Of a stretch of 61,602 nt of DNA, positions 1 to 11,200 are shown in pieces. The first letter of the stretch is position 1; the number at the start of each line of letters is the position of its first letter. The DNA is taken from contig JBBPTG010000148.1 in the NCBI GenBank assembly GCA_038093975.1, positions 1-61,602 on the forward strand, given 5' to 3'. A model generated the notes under the pieces. It did not search any database, was not told where the DNA came from, and worked only from the letters and a program-made list of their open reading frames with translations. Position numbers and translations under genes: made by a program. The stretch is from Chalciporus piperatus (lineage: Eukaryota; Basidiomycota; Agaricomycetes; Boletales; Boletaceae).

Positions 1-1191
1 TGGAGACTCTACGCCCTGAACGGATTTGATTCTGTCACATCGAGCCAGAGCAAGCAAACTGGGCAGGACTGCCTCAAGTGCTTTCGAGAGGCGACTTTAG
101 GTATATTTACACATCCGAGCTAGATTATGGCGGAGCTACACAAATGATCTATGATTAGACAACATCAAGAGCCGAGCGCATCGCAAACACATCCATGAAT
201 GGCATGGATGTAGAGAAGATGAAATGACTTGTGAAGCCGATGCCAATGTATCGGTGGACGAGTGGCGAACTGAGTATAACCTGCCAAATCGATGAGACAC
301 GCAGCATCTCAGGACATAAAACAAACTCACCGCCGTGAAAACCGAATGCCTTGCCAAATGTATGCGCGACCGTTTGCACACGATTGTTCAGCCCAAGTAG
401 GGACACGTAGCCACTACCATTTGGACCACACAAGGCGGTCGTGTGCGCCTCGTCAACGTAGATATGGTAATGCCCCGCAGGAACGATCTTCTCGACGACT
501 TCGATCATCGGACGAAGTGGAGAGAAGTCGCCGTCCATGCTGTAGAGACTTTCGACGACGACAAAAACGGTAGCTTTTCCAGCAATGACATCTGGGCGTT
601 TCTTCAAAGCATCCTGTAACGTCTTCTCCAGGTCCGCAACAGAGTTATGGGCGGACTTGTAAGTGGATCCGCGACACGCGGACGAGCGGACGCCTTCTCA
701 CGCGGACATGTATCACGAATTGGACGATTGAAGCATTCCCGGACCCTCGTGGTGACCTGAAAAGTCGCGGTGATGTGGCGGACAATCCAGCCAATGGGGT
801 GTGAGCTGGTATGCGGCGCATCTCATCGAGGACGGGTGGAGGACCACCTCTGAATGGTCCGGGGCGAAGATTGACCAGCGACTGGCACAGGTGGTGGAGG
901 TAGATGAACATTATCCCCGTTAGCAGGTCCTCGCGGTCCGACCTGAATAAAGGACGTGAAGAAAGTAGAGACGTAGAACAAAAGGGGTGGCCCTGCCAAA
1001 CCCGGAGGACTACAGCGCTTGCATAGGCTGTGGGGTGGACGTCCTGGGGACCCGGTGCTGCCAGAAGTCGAAAGGTAGTCCGCGAGGGAGTGGAGGATCG
1101 CGTATTGAGATTGGGCATTGACTGGGCCTCGTCTCATCGGACTGTATGTGTTAGAATCGTAGAAAGTGCTGTTTGGTGACTTGTCCGACAT
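1..1191 (-). pseudogene. Broken, partial alpha-oxoamine synthase (AONS/KAPA synthase-like)
   Basis: This is the C-terminal two thirds of a PLP-dependent fold-I enzyme of the 8-amino-7-oxononanoate synthase / 5-aminolevulinate synthase family, which condenses an amino acid with an acyl-CoA. The clean block (about 155-665) carries GSTYKSAHNSVADLEKTL, VFVVVESLYSMDGD, the PLP-ring motif VDEAHTT and the PLP-lysine motif HTFGKAFG. After an intron the frame resumes with EAVLPSLLALARCD and leaves the window at base 1. Upstream, homology continues in other frames: SGNASIVQFVIHV fits the family's DAVVFDELIHAS, but the next in-frame stretch (EGVRSSACRGS) is shifted by one frame, and the N-terminal half (from a possible ATG at 1191) also changes frame. 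I see no good splice sites that repair this, so I read it as a pseudogene. Sequence errors or missed introns are possible. The family call is firm; the substrate is not known. Confidence 0.6.
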
Positions 1192-2527
1192 GTCTGGATC
1201 AAAGTCGGATGTGCGGTGCCTGAGGGAAGACCGACGTGGCGTCTGAGAAGTTAGAACACAAATGAGGTGGGTTGGTTGTAAGCAAAGTCGCGAGAGGTGC
1301 TGCTGCTCCTGCACGACGTCTTGCCGCTGAAGCGAATGAATGTAAATGCAACCCTCGAGAAAGAAACACAATGCTCACCCTTCTGAGACTCCTCGTAACG
1401 ACGAGAAACCAACAAGCGCCCCTCCTCAATTTCCTTCCGCGTCCTGCAACTCCTTCGCGAGACAGAAATCCTTGCACCTTGAACTTGCCGCCGCAACTGG
1501 GGCACATCTTCAGACCAGTCAGGGCCTCATCGTGGGTATTGTGTGTTCTGGAGGATGGACGGGAAGGCCCCATGGTGGAGCGAGGAACGAGAGGAAAGAC
1601 GAGAGAAGAAGGACATGCCTACTACGCATGTCATCGATCGCCTGAGTATGTCATCGATCGCCCGAGTATGTCATCGATATGCCATTCTCAGGCACGTACT
1701 GCCATTGGCATGCCGGCAAGACCCAGCCAATGGAAGCGGTCTCCATTGTCTTATCTCAAACCATTATCATTCCATTTTCATGGCCATTCGAAGGGCCTTG
1801 TTATGTAACACTCTCATCTTGTAAGCCGCCGGCATTAGGATGGCCCTGGGAAATTTGCGACATGCTACTTGTGTATCTTTAGGCAAACGGGGATTATCAG
1901 GGGAATACGCTTTGTGTAAGTATACTAGTAGTACAACGGAATCCGCAGGAACAACCAGAACACAGACTCAATATCGTGGAGGGGGTTCGTCCGAAATGGC
2001 AGTTCTGGCTCCGGTTCTCGAACATGCAAAGCATCCTAGATCCTCTGACCCTTCGTGGGCGGCAGTAGATCACGGGGATTGAATCTGTGCCCTTGAATCC
2101 TGTGGGGCATGTCTTCCTGGAGGGAATCTCATCATTCTGGCTTCTTGTGCTGTCTCAGAATTCACTGGTATTGTATACTCGAAATTGGTGCCCTCAACCA
2201 TAATAGTACCACATCAACAGGGGTCCCCTCGCATTATGACCAGGGGACTTGCAACACAACGTTCTGAACTCGATTGGGATAGCAGCGGCGAACGGGACAT
2301 CGGAGGGCCACCATTTGTTTCGGCCAACACGATATCTTTACTGTTTCGAAGATGAAGCTAACCACGCGGTGCCAAAATCGGACAGCGCCCTGATCCCAAG
2401 GGTCACGAGAGTACCACACAGCCACACAGCTTTTGGTATTTGTTACTCCGTTGAACTTTGAAGAGATTGCACGGCTGAATCTCCCACATCAATCGGTAGT
2501 GCAGCGAGCGCAGCTGCCAGGTTGAAG
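1192..2527. other. Intergenic, no gene recognised; short tandem repeat inside
   Basis: Several open frames of 60-180 codons occur on both strands but none shows family similarity, splice structure or sensible composition. The only structured element is the 20-bp tandem repeat at 1628-1678 (listed separately). Confidence 0.5.
1628..1678. repeat. 20-bp tandem repeat, 2.5 copies
   Basis: The unit ATGTCATCGATCGCCTGAGT begins at 1628, repeats at 1648 with one change (CCTGAGT to CCCGAGT), and a partial third copy begins at 1668. Each unit contains the palindrome ATCGAT followed by CG. Confidence 0.85.
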
Positions 2528-3343
2528 ATGATGGACGGTGGGACGTTGCCCAAGCTGATCGCCTTCGATTTAGAGTTCGTATTTCCCCCCACTCGCGAAC
2601 TTGAACCCGTCCAACTGACAAGATTGAAGTTATACCTTATGGGAGATGTGGATAGATACCCACGTCAAACCACCCTTGAAGCAGGACAGACACACTAGCG
2701 TCGTCTATGATAGCGCTCATGATCCGATGAGAGTAGAATTCTACAAGGACGTCCCTGAGATTTTGAGCAGCTTGAAAGCTCAACCAGGAGTGTACGTCGC
2801 AGCTGCATCCAGAACTGCTGCATCAAAACTGTAAGTCAGCTCCCGAACGAGCACAAGCGAATGGCAATCTAATCGACACGTGTGTAGTGCACGAGAGGCT
2901 CTCCGACTTATCCAGATTCCTGTATCATTCCCAGTTGGAAAAGATACCACGAACGCCCGTAGTGGAAGTGAATCACTGCCTGCATTCGACTTCTTTGATC
3001 AACTCGAAATATATGTGGGGTCCAAGGTTGCTCATTTCAAACGGTTGCACGAGGTTACCGGTATACCATACAGCGAAATGGTGAGTTACATTAATCCCAA
3101 CGTATCTATCATGCCCCTGACACCACGAGTAGCTCTTCTTCGATGATGAAGAAAGAAACAAGGAAGTGGAGGAACTTGGTTCGTAATTTTTGTTCTCGAT
3201 GTTGCAAGACTCACAATGTCATATATGAAGGCGTCACTTTCATCTTAATTGAGGAAGGAGTGAACTGGGAAATATTCCTGGAGGGACTTCGGGAATGGAG
3301 AAAGAGGCATGCCACTAAGGAGAATGCTTCCCCTGACGCCTAG
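2528..3343 (+). CDS. Magnesium-dependent phosphatase 1 (MDP-1), HAD superfamily
   Basis: A 199-residue HAD-type phosphatase, probably acting on phosphotyrosine or glycated/fructosamine-type substrates as studied for MDP-1. Five exons: 2528-2574, 2630-2830, 2888-3080, 3133-3178, 3231-3343 (600 nt). Splicing the 55-bp first intron rebuilds catalytic motif I exactly: ...LIAFDL joins DYTLW, giving DLDYTLW with the nucleophile and general acid/base aspartates. Then follow WIDTHVKPP (typical of MDP-1), motif II VAAASRT, the motif III lysine in YVGSKVAHF, and the metal-binding LFFDDE. The protein ends in a basic tail. The length matches the family (about 160-200 aa). The start was chosen because ATG 2528 lies just before LPKLIAFDLD; ATG 2531 is equally possible. 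All motifs are intact, so it should be active and is likely cytosolic. Confidence 0.92.
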
Positions 3344-4596
3344 TTTGAATGGACGTAAATTCGCACAATGTCGTCTAATTCAGGCCCTTTACCCCGTGAC
3401 AGGGATTGAATCGCATGGGCGTCGGAGGGTATAACGAACGGATGGGATATGGTACGCACTCGCTACAAAAAACTCCTATTTGCAATTTACTCATCGGTAT
3501 CAGAATCCAAAAGCATATGCTTATCTTGGAAAATCGCTGAGAATCGACATATCCACTGAGTTCATAAGGAGATATCACTGGCTCATGGACCATAGAAGCT
3601 TCTACAGGACGTTTGACAATAGATCGGCCAACGCCAAACTCGGTCCAAACTTCAACGTGACTCGTAATACCGGAGCGCTCAGTTTGGCAATCCTCTCTTT
3701 GTTCGTTGCTCCCTCAGGTGTTGTATAGCTCGTTGATGTTGTGTGGGTGCAAGTTATCTGCGGGTGTACCCGGTGGCTAATTTAGTGCACAGCCGACCTC
3801 GTGAATGTTCCGGGAGAAGACGTCCCTGTGTAGAAGGTCACAAGGTCTCCAGGGATTGCCTCCGGGATGAAAGCACAATTGCGTGCTGAGAGTGCTTTTG
3901 CCATTGGCAGGCATACCTCATCGACAACACAACGGACAGGCTGAAGCCTGATCTGTCGCTTCAGATGCTGTGAATGTGTTCCCAAGGTTGCCAATCGCGG
4001 TATGTTAGACCATACGTCCCGATATAGCATTTGGTCTCGTTTCTGCAGGAACGAGATTACTGCGGAATGGTTGTCGGGGTATGGATCTAGATAAAGCTAA
4101 CTTCCTTTTATTCTCATCGCCACAGACATCAAGTTGGACGTGTTTCAAAGACGTCATGATCTCCGTACTCTTTTCCAAGCAATCTCTCTCGCAACTTCTA
4201 GTCATGATAACGGGGGTGTTCGGTTGGGAGGATAAGGTGAATGCCTTTCGCCAATTCACTGAGTCTCCGCAGCATCACGTCGATCGCCTTTGTTCATGGA
4301 TTCAGTAACTTGCTGTAAACGGAGTTCAAGTACCTATTCCCAAAGCGCACAATCACACTCGCATCTCATTGGCGGGAAAACTGGTAGCTGCCCTGAAGCT
4401 TCTTCGTTTTGATATTCGGGAAACCTACGGAATGTCCACTCTGGGAGTTGCGGTACGACCCCGACCGAGCTGAGGGCAGGGCAGCCAAGTGTAGCCAGGG
4501 GATATAAAGCCTGGTCTCGTTCAGAGTCCGGCTCTTCAAGCCAGCATCTGCCTTCCTCACTACCCACTACAAATCCCCCTGTTTAATTGACGCACG
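3344..4596. other. Intergenic, no gene assigned
   Basis: Two minus-strand open frames (3782-4030 and 4005-4259) faintly recall the region before the heme loop of a cytochrome P450 (LQPV...CAFIPEAIPGD), but there is no heme-cysteine motif or I-helix, so I do not call a gene. The 3' part (4500 onward) is the promoter of the small gene at 4597. Confidence 0.4.
4502..4508 (+). promoter_or_regulatory. TATA-like box upstream of the small Lys-rich gene
   Basis: TATAAAG in the context GGGGATATAAAGCC lies 95 bp upstream of the ATG at 4597, a plausible TATA distance for a fungal promoter. Confidence 0.45.
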
Positions 4597-4901
4597 ATGT
4601 CGAAGAAGGCCTCAAAGACAGGTTGGTCTTGCTCGTTGGCCGAGCCGCTGTTGGATGGTCACGCTGACCACCCACTTCGTTACCTTTAATGCGCAGCCAC
4701 ACCCGCCGCTGGTGCCAAGGCCCCTGCACCATCCAAGGCTCCCGCCTCCCCTCCTGCCGTGAGCATGCCTTCCTGTCCCCTCAACCCACCATGGATCAAT
4801 ATTGACCTCCTTCACTACTTCAGAGCAAAGCTGACAAGACGACTCCCGAGTCCCCTCCCGCTAAGGCCAAGGGTGGTGAGAAGGGATCTAAGAAGAAATA
4901 G
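4597..4901 (+). CDS. Small Lys/Ala/Pro-rich basic protein, 54 aa
   Basis: Three exons (4597-4621, 4697-4758, 4824-4901) join in frame to 165 nt. The start is ATG TCG AAG AAG; splicing gives MSKKASKT then ATPAAGAKAPAPSKAP, and the last exon ends in KGSKKK-stop. Both introns have canonical ends (GTTGGT..GCGCAG, GTGAGC..TTCAG). The protein is almost entirely Lys, Ala, Pro, Ser and Thr, like the tails of histone H1 or HMGN-type nucleosome-binding proteins, but it has no folded domain. I infer a disordered, possibly chromatin- or RNA-associated protein; there is no family match I can name. A TATA-like box sits 95 bp upstream. Because all exons are tiny it would be missed by simple ORF calling. Confidence 0.72.
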
Positions 4902-5499
4902 ACCTGCCGGAGGGTGTACGAACAGCATCGCTTACTGTACATATCAAACCGATGGATTCACAGGGAGTGTGTTGTGTTGACGGAGCCCCTCGGGGAAAAT
5001 ACCTGTACTAACTGAACGATTACGACGGAATTCTACTACGACAGCCTTGGATTAGATACCTGCCATGCCGAAATACTAGCAGCTTTAAACCCTTTGTACA
5101 CTTGACGCGTCGGCATACTGATTCTCCGCCGCAGTCCGATATTAACAACTTTGGGCATTTCTTATACTGCCTTACTTGGAAGAATAGGTATATCGAAGGC
5201 CACTCTGAAGGTCGTCATGACACAGGTCCTGAGTAACCACTGGAATATTACAGTTGTACCATTAGGGTAGGTTATATAAGCAGCGAGCTCGGCATGAGGC
5301 AGCGGAGTGAATAGACAGTCCTTACACAATTACCTTGTTCGTTTACGGTTTTCCGGTCTACTGCCATCCCAATTGACGCTGGCAGGTTGGGAGGTTGATA
5401 TCGTTGATACCCTGCGAGAGGAACCACTCCGTTGTACAACTCCTGAACTCAGCTCGCCCCATCCCACCACTCCAATCGACAGTTTGACAAGTACTAGTG
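4902..5499. other. Intergenic / promoter region of the TMEM184-like gene
   Basis: No coding signal that I trust. An open frame at 5307-5540 overlaps the true start of the next gene in another frame and is likely a shadow. A TATATAAG-like string (GGTTATATAAGCAGC, about 5269) could be a TATA box for the gene starting at 5500. Confidence 0.45.
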
Positions 5500-7603
5500 A
5501 TGGTGGCGACGTGTCCTTCGGAGAACACACAAGCTGTTGATCAGAGCAGTTTCTGGAGTTCGGGCAATTTGAACTGGGATGAGCATCGAATTGGCTGGGC
5601 CATTGGTGGAGGTTGTGCTGCCCTCGTGAGTTCATGGTTTCCATGTATCAGTGGCATCCCTTTTCACGAGTGAGCTCCCTAGACACTCCTGATCTCTTTT
5701 GTTACTGTCTTGCAACATTGTCGGTGAGCCGTTCCTCAGTCGTCGCTCTCGCCGTCATATAAGTTTCATTTTCTTCTAGCAATTACAACAAACCTAGTCA
5801 ACAGCGACAAATGTGAGTGATGCACCGTCTGAAGGTGGCCTTGAATTGACCGACGGATCCATGCCAGCCTACGAGTTTTGTATATGCCACCCGTCTACGC
5901 CATTATATCATTCTTTTCCTATCGGTATTTCCGAAGTTATACCTACTACAGCCTCGCAGAATCAGGTGAGTTACATCTAGCCTGTTCTGTGTATATCACT
6001 CATCTAATTTGCAGCGTATGAGGTGAGCTCGAGCGTTGAACGCGTGGATATCTCTAACATGTACTAGGCAGTAACTTTGAGCGCTTTCTTGTGAGTGTGG
6101 GGTTGTCTCTGATGTTTCTCTGACTGAGTCTTTGCATCGCAGATTACTCTTGATTGAATATGTGGCGGCCACTGGGTCAGGTCACAGTGCTCTGAAAGCT
6201 ATGGAGCGAAAGGACAAGAGACCTCTTCCAATCCCCGTAAGGATTATCATTTGTGGTCTGGGTACGCATTAAGCACTTTCATAGTTTTGCTGTTGGAGAT
6301 ACCGCCCGACAAAGGTTAGCTTCGTGTCAGCCCTTCTAAAGGCGTTACTTACACTCGTATTACTTGTCAGGCCTATTTCATGTATACCGTTAAGGTACGG
6401 ACACTAATCGCTAGTGCAACGTTATCCTTATTAGTTCGCAGTGGTCTGTCCTGCAATATGTGATCATTCGACCAGGTAATCCCACATTCAGACTCACCTT
6501 CTACTTCACGAACGCTCAATCTTGAACAAGCATGTTCTATCGCGGGCATAATTTGCCAAGCCTACAACGTTCTCTGTTCATCGGGCCCTTACAGCATCTA
6601 CTTTGCCAACGTCTATCTTGAGGCAATTGATTTTATCAGCATCAGGTACTTACTCGCGCTCGTGAATTACTTGCCGCTGAGCATCGATCAGCGTTGCTCT
6701 GTATGGGCTATTTCTATTCTACGGTCTTACCAAGGAAGAGCTCCGAGGACGGCGACCTTTGGCGAAGTTCCTTTCCATCAAGCTCATCGTCATGTTCACA
6801 TTCTACCAGTCATTTGTGGTGAGACAGTTTCGAACTGGCGCCATGATGCACCTATAATTTAACTGTACCGTACAGATCAATGCACTGGAGGGGCGCGTCA
6901 TCAAGTGTGGGTTTCTTCCACGGCCTCATCTGGATGCTTCAACTCGTTGATACCACCTTACCTTCATTGTTTTCAGCCACGACATACTGGACAGCGACCA
7001 ATATCGCAGATGGATTGAATGCTCTAGCTATATGTGTTGAGGTAAGGTCGAATTTATGCGCCCTGCAGCGAGGTTAAAACTCGTGCGTCCAGATGGTCTT
7101 CTTCTCGGCACTCATGATGTGGGCGTATACCTGGAACGAGTACCAGGTCGAAGGCGCCCCAAAGACTAGCGTATGGCGTCCGTTATGGGATAGGTATGTA
7201 AATCGATATATATCTCCTATCATTTGTCGCTCATCCCCTCGAACAGTATCAACTTCTGTAAGGACCTTCTTGTTGCACGTCCCCCGCTTCTGACTCTCTG
7301 TTAGCGGACTTCGTCGTCGAAATTGTGGGATCGTTCAAGTTTTTTATCGGTTATTCTCGGGGAAAATCCTCTACGCACTCTGGTCGTCGGCCAGACCCTG
7401 CGATCGTCAACACCTACAACAAGATGGACTTTGGTCAAGCCTTCGGTGTTGACGGTGGCAAATACGCGTCTGAGATGGTTTCCGCTGATGATAGCCCTTC
7501 GGCTATTCGCCCGCGCCACAGCTACGACGAAGAGATACACCTTGCTCCGTACCCATATAACGATGTTCGGAACGCCGAGAGTGGGAGTCCGATCGTGATG
7601 TAG
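5500..7603 (+). CDS. TMEM184 / DUF300 (organic solute transporter alpha-like) membrane protein
   Basis: A 419-residue multi-pass membrane protein of the DUF300/TMEM184/Ost-alpha family, by homology a vacuolar or endomembrane protein of poorly defined transport role. I splice 17 exons: 5500-5625, 5683-5723, 5780-5812, 5868-5965, 6015-6022, 6068-6090, 6143-6236, 6285-6314, 6371-6394, 6442-6475, 6531-6645, 6692-6818, 6876-6906, 6977-7041, 7093-7193, 7247-7257, 7305-7603 (1260 nt, in frame). Family hallmarks: RIGWAIGGGCAALTLLISFV (TM1), MPPVYAIISFFSYRYF (TM2), ESAYEAVTLSAFLLLLIEYV (TM3), the basic loop ending PFCCWRYRPTKAYF, then TMs with VALYGLFLFYGLT, IVMFTFYQSFVI and TATNIADGLNALAICVEM. The last 80 residues are a polar cytosolic tail. 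Two exons are only 8 nt (6015-6022) and 11 nt (7247-7257); both are needed to keep YEA and SINF in frame. Confidence 0.92.
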
Positions 7604-8285
7604 TGTCGGCTCCGTTGACCTGTTACCCCTTTTCCCATAGACTCTTTCCTTGATTTTTCTTTTTTTCTGGTTGACAGTGCTAACGACAACTTTTGGCTAA
7701 CGCATGCGATGTCATGCTCTATGCTGCTTTGACCCGCCCCCCACACACGCTCTTTACATCCTATGTACCTAGTGTGATCGTACGACTTTGCTCTACTACG
7801 TGCTGATAATTCTTATATACCTGCTTTCGGATCCCTGTCTCGATAGCTGTCTGAAACGGATATGCGTGGAAGGTATATTGCACTTTACGCCGTCAGTGCA
7901 TCAAATCGAATTCAAGCGTTTTGCTATCTCCGATACCAATCTGGACTCGATCAGGAATCATATGCCAATCGATGCTGGACCAAGATTGTGTCAAGCAATT
8001 GCCGCGTCGGGTGCACATCATTTTGGCATCCCTGCTCGCCTACCCGAGATAAGCCTACGGTCAGCTTAGTGAAGCGTGAACGACCATCTTCATCCGACAC
8101 CCGGGAAGACCCCTGGGCCACGCACTGAAAATGAAAAGCCATTGCAATACAACAAAGATCTGAAGAGTCTCAGCACGAAAAACGACACCTTTGCTATTTG
8201 TCCCATCTCAACCCCCTAGTCTCTCCTCGGGCGCACGTATCCTACATAACCCTAATAATGGGTTGGGATGTTACAGCTGTGCCGC
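7604..8285. other. Intergenic (convergent 3' regions), nothing recognised
   Basis: This lies between the convergent 3' ends of the TMEM184-like and NACHT-WD40 genes. Short frames at 7788-8128 have no similarity that I recognise and are taken as noise. Confidence 0.5.
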
Positions 8286-11200
8286 TCACTTGAGCCCTCC
8301 TCCAGGGATAGGTCGGATGGTTGTAGCATTCACCAGCGGTTCTGTAAAGAATGAATGATGAACAAATTCGACGGACGTGAAGTAAGGGAGCATACTTAAA
8401 TCATAGAATAAGATCCTCTTTGATCTTGCCATGATAACGAGCTTGTCGTCGAACGCCGATAGTGCCATTGGCGAGTCGGGTCGCAGATCAGCGGGTAGCC
8501 AGAACATTCTCCTCGGCCCGTTGGAGACCCAGCCTTGCCGACAATCCACGGAGTACGCGGATCTGAAGTATCTGTCGTATACGATGTTAGAGTCGGAGCG
8601 GGAAAGAAGATGAGGGCAGGAAGAAGTGGAAATTGGTGAAGTGCTGGTGGGCTCAGTGGGCGTCGTGGACTCGAAGGCTCTGGGTTCCGAATCCGTAGGT
8701 TGGAGTTGGGGTGAATCGGACGTAGTTTGGGTGGCATGAGCTGTAAAGGCCGCATCCCGTTTCGCGCCGAGTTCAGTGGGTTCATTGAGGGTATTCGAGT
8801 CAGAGGTAATCGTGGGATCGAGAGAAGAAGGGGAGTCAACGCCATCCACAGTTTCCAGGAGCGTTTCCTTTCCGCGTTCAGCATACTCTGCAAGGCAGTG
8901 GGACAAGTCCCAGGTACTGATGACGCCCCTTAAGCTCCTCGTGGAGATAGAACGATATCCATCCGTGAACTTGATGAAATCAATGCCTTTCTGATCTTCG
9001 GCGTCGTCGGATGTGTCCTTTGGTGAAAGACAATGCGGGGGGACATTGATGTGAGTCGGATCCCAGAGGAACAGTGATCCGTCTTCGTGCCCAACGACGA
9101 CAAACAGCGCTTCCTGGGGTACTGCAAGTGCGAGGACTTTTGACGCTGTGCAGTCAACACGATGGATGACTTCGCCGTCTTCCACAGACCGCATCTCCAC
9201 ACAACCTTTATCGCTGCCAACCACCAAAGCAGAGTTCCCCGGGATGAATTCGAGAGCCGTGACAGATGCATGTCCCGTCTCGATGGTCGTCTTGGAAAGC
9301 ATCGATGGCAACTCCCAGACCTGCGCTGTCCCCTCCCCGTGCGCACATGCGAAAAGCTCGCTGTGCGCTGTGAATCTACCGCACGTGATCTTGAAAAATC
9401 CAGGGGTACGCTTGAGGCGGGAACCGTTGCCAGCGTCGTACATGTAGATGCTATAGCTCTTGTCGACGTTCCAGCTGTATTCTGCCCAGTAGGCAAAATA
9501 TTTCGAGTCGGGTGATGGGACCCCGCCAACTTTGTTCAGTGCATCTCCGCCGGTCTCCGGCTCCTTTATCAACGAACCATCAATGGCGACTAGTTGGAGA
9601 CCAACCATTTGTTTGGCGAGTACGCTGCGTCCATCCGGGGCGGGCCAGAAGCCTTCGATCGTGGCCCTGAGTGAAAGTTGGAAATCTTTCCAACTCCTCC
9701 TTGGCGGAGCAGTGTGCCAGATGTTGATCCTACCGTCGTCAACGGAGGTTACCAACTGCGCTTGATCCAGCGTCATTGCGATCGCAGTGAAGTCAATTCC
9801 TGGACCATGATAAAATAGTGGGGGTTCTTCTAGCGTCGAGGACGTCGCAAGAGGTCTGCGCACCCTCGACCACGCCCTTGGTGTCTCCAGGAGCTCTAGA
9901 CAGAAGACAAAATTACCGTAGGTGCAACCCAGAGCCTTTCCGTCGAGTGAGGAGGCTACGCAGAGGGCATCGTCCGTCTCAGCCATGCGGCCCACTAGCG
10001 TTGCAGGGATAAACCTCACCAGCTTCGCATACCAGACAGGAAATAACGTCGCAGCTTTCCGAACGTGATGATCGAACGACCAGATGTGGCGTGGAGACTT
10101 GCGAGTCCCGATCTCCCACATGAAGATATCCGTGGTGCATGCGGAGACGACGTATTTGTTGTCTGCGGTAATCCAGACTTGACATATTGGCTTTTTATGC
10201 GATCCTGTACATGTCCGCAAGCAAACCCCTGTTCGTGCATCCCAGAGACGAACGCTCAGATCGTCAGAGCCAGAGGCGATGCTCCTGCCGTCGGGGGAAA
10301 ACGCGATGGTATTGACTTTGGAACTGTGCCCCCGCATCCTACGAACCAAGCGACCAGAGGATACCTCGGACGTTGTGACCGACGAATCGTCTGAGCCTGA
10401 AGCTATCAAGCCATCGCCAAAAGAGAACAGGAGACAGCGAATAGGACCTTGGTGATGTTCAAGTGAATGCTTGAGAGTCTTTGAAACCATATCCCATACT
10501 TGCACAGTTGCGTCAGTTGACCCGGAGGCAACGAGGACGCTATTCTGCGAGAACGCAAGAACCGTCACAGCACCGCGATGAGGAATTTGGTTTGGATCGA
10601 GTAACTGCTGTCCTGTGGCAACGTCCCAAACGTTGATTGTACCCCCCTGGTTGCCAAGGGCGACATAATCCCCCGAAGGAGAAAATACGACAGGACATGA
10701 TGAAGCGCCACCATCAATGAGGTGACCAAGGTTCTTGCCGGTGAGCGCGTCCCACATCTGCACTCCGGGCGTCCCTCCAGCAGATGCAATCAAGTGTCCA
10801 GAAGCAGAGATAGCAAGGGATGTGATGGTAGCACCAGTGGATACAGAGCAAAGACTGGGATTCCAGTGGTCCTCGAGTCCATACGTCACCACGAACTTGT
10901 CCTTCAGCTCATGTTGGTAGGTCTTCCGTAATTGAACGTGCGTTGGTATGGAAGGGATGGAATAGTACACTTGAAGGGCTGCTTGTTGGATGGGATCGAA
11001 ATACATGAGCACTAGTCTCTCTGCATCTTGAAGCAATGAAAGCGTCTCTTCGTGCAGTTTTTGGGAACACTGTAACCAGGCTCAGCGCTCAGTAGAGACC
11101 TATAACGAGGGTCTTTCCTTACCTTTAGCCAGTCAGCAGCTTCACGCAAGATAAACATTGCGCTGTCCAGCTCGCCAATAAGACTGAGCACCTCGATCCA

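Noticed and set aside
1272..1808. 178-codon plus-strand frame
   Set aside because: No domain, no introns, low-quality composition, includes the tandem repeat; likely chance.
3390..3430. B-box-like string (GATTCAATCCC on the minus strand) suggesting a tRNA
   Set aside because: No A box, acceptor stem or anticodon loop can be built around it.
3782..4259. Possible cytochrome P450 fragment on the minus strand
   Set aside because: LQPV...FIPEAIPGD is only vaguely like the P450 region before the heme loop; no ExxR, heme-Cys or I-helix motif nearby.
8396..8893. 165-codon minus-strand frame with Pro/Ser-rich protein
   Set aside because: Shadow of the NACHT-WD40 coding exon in a different frame.
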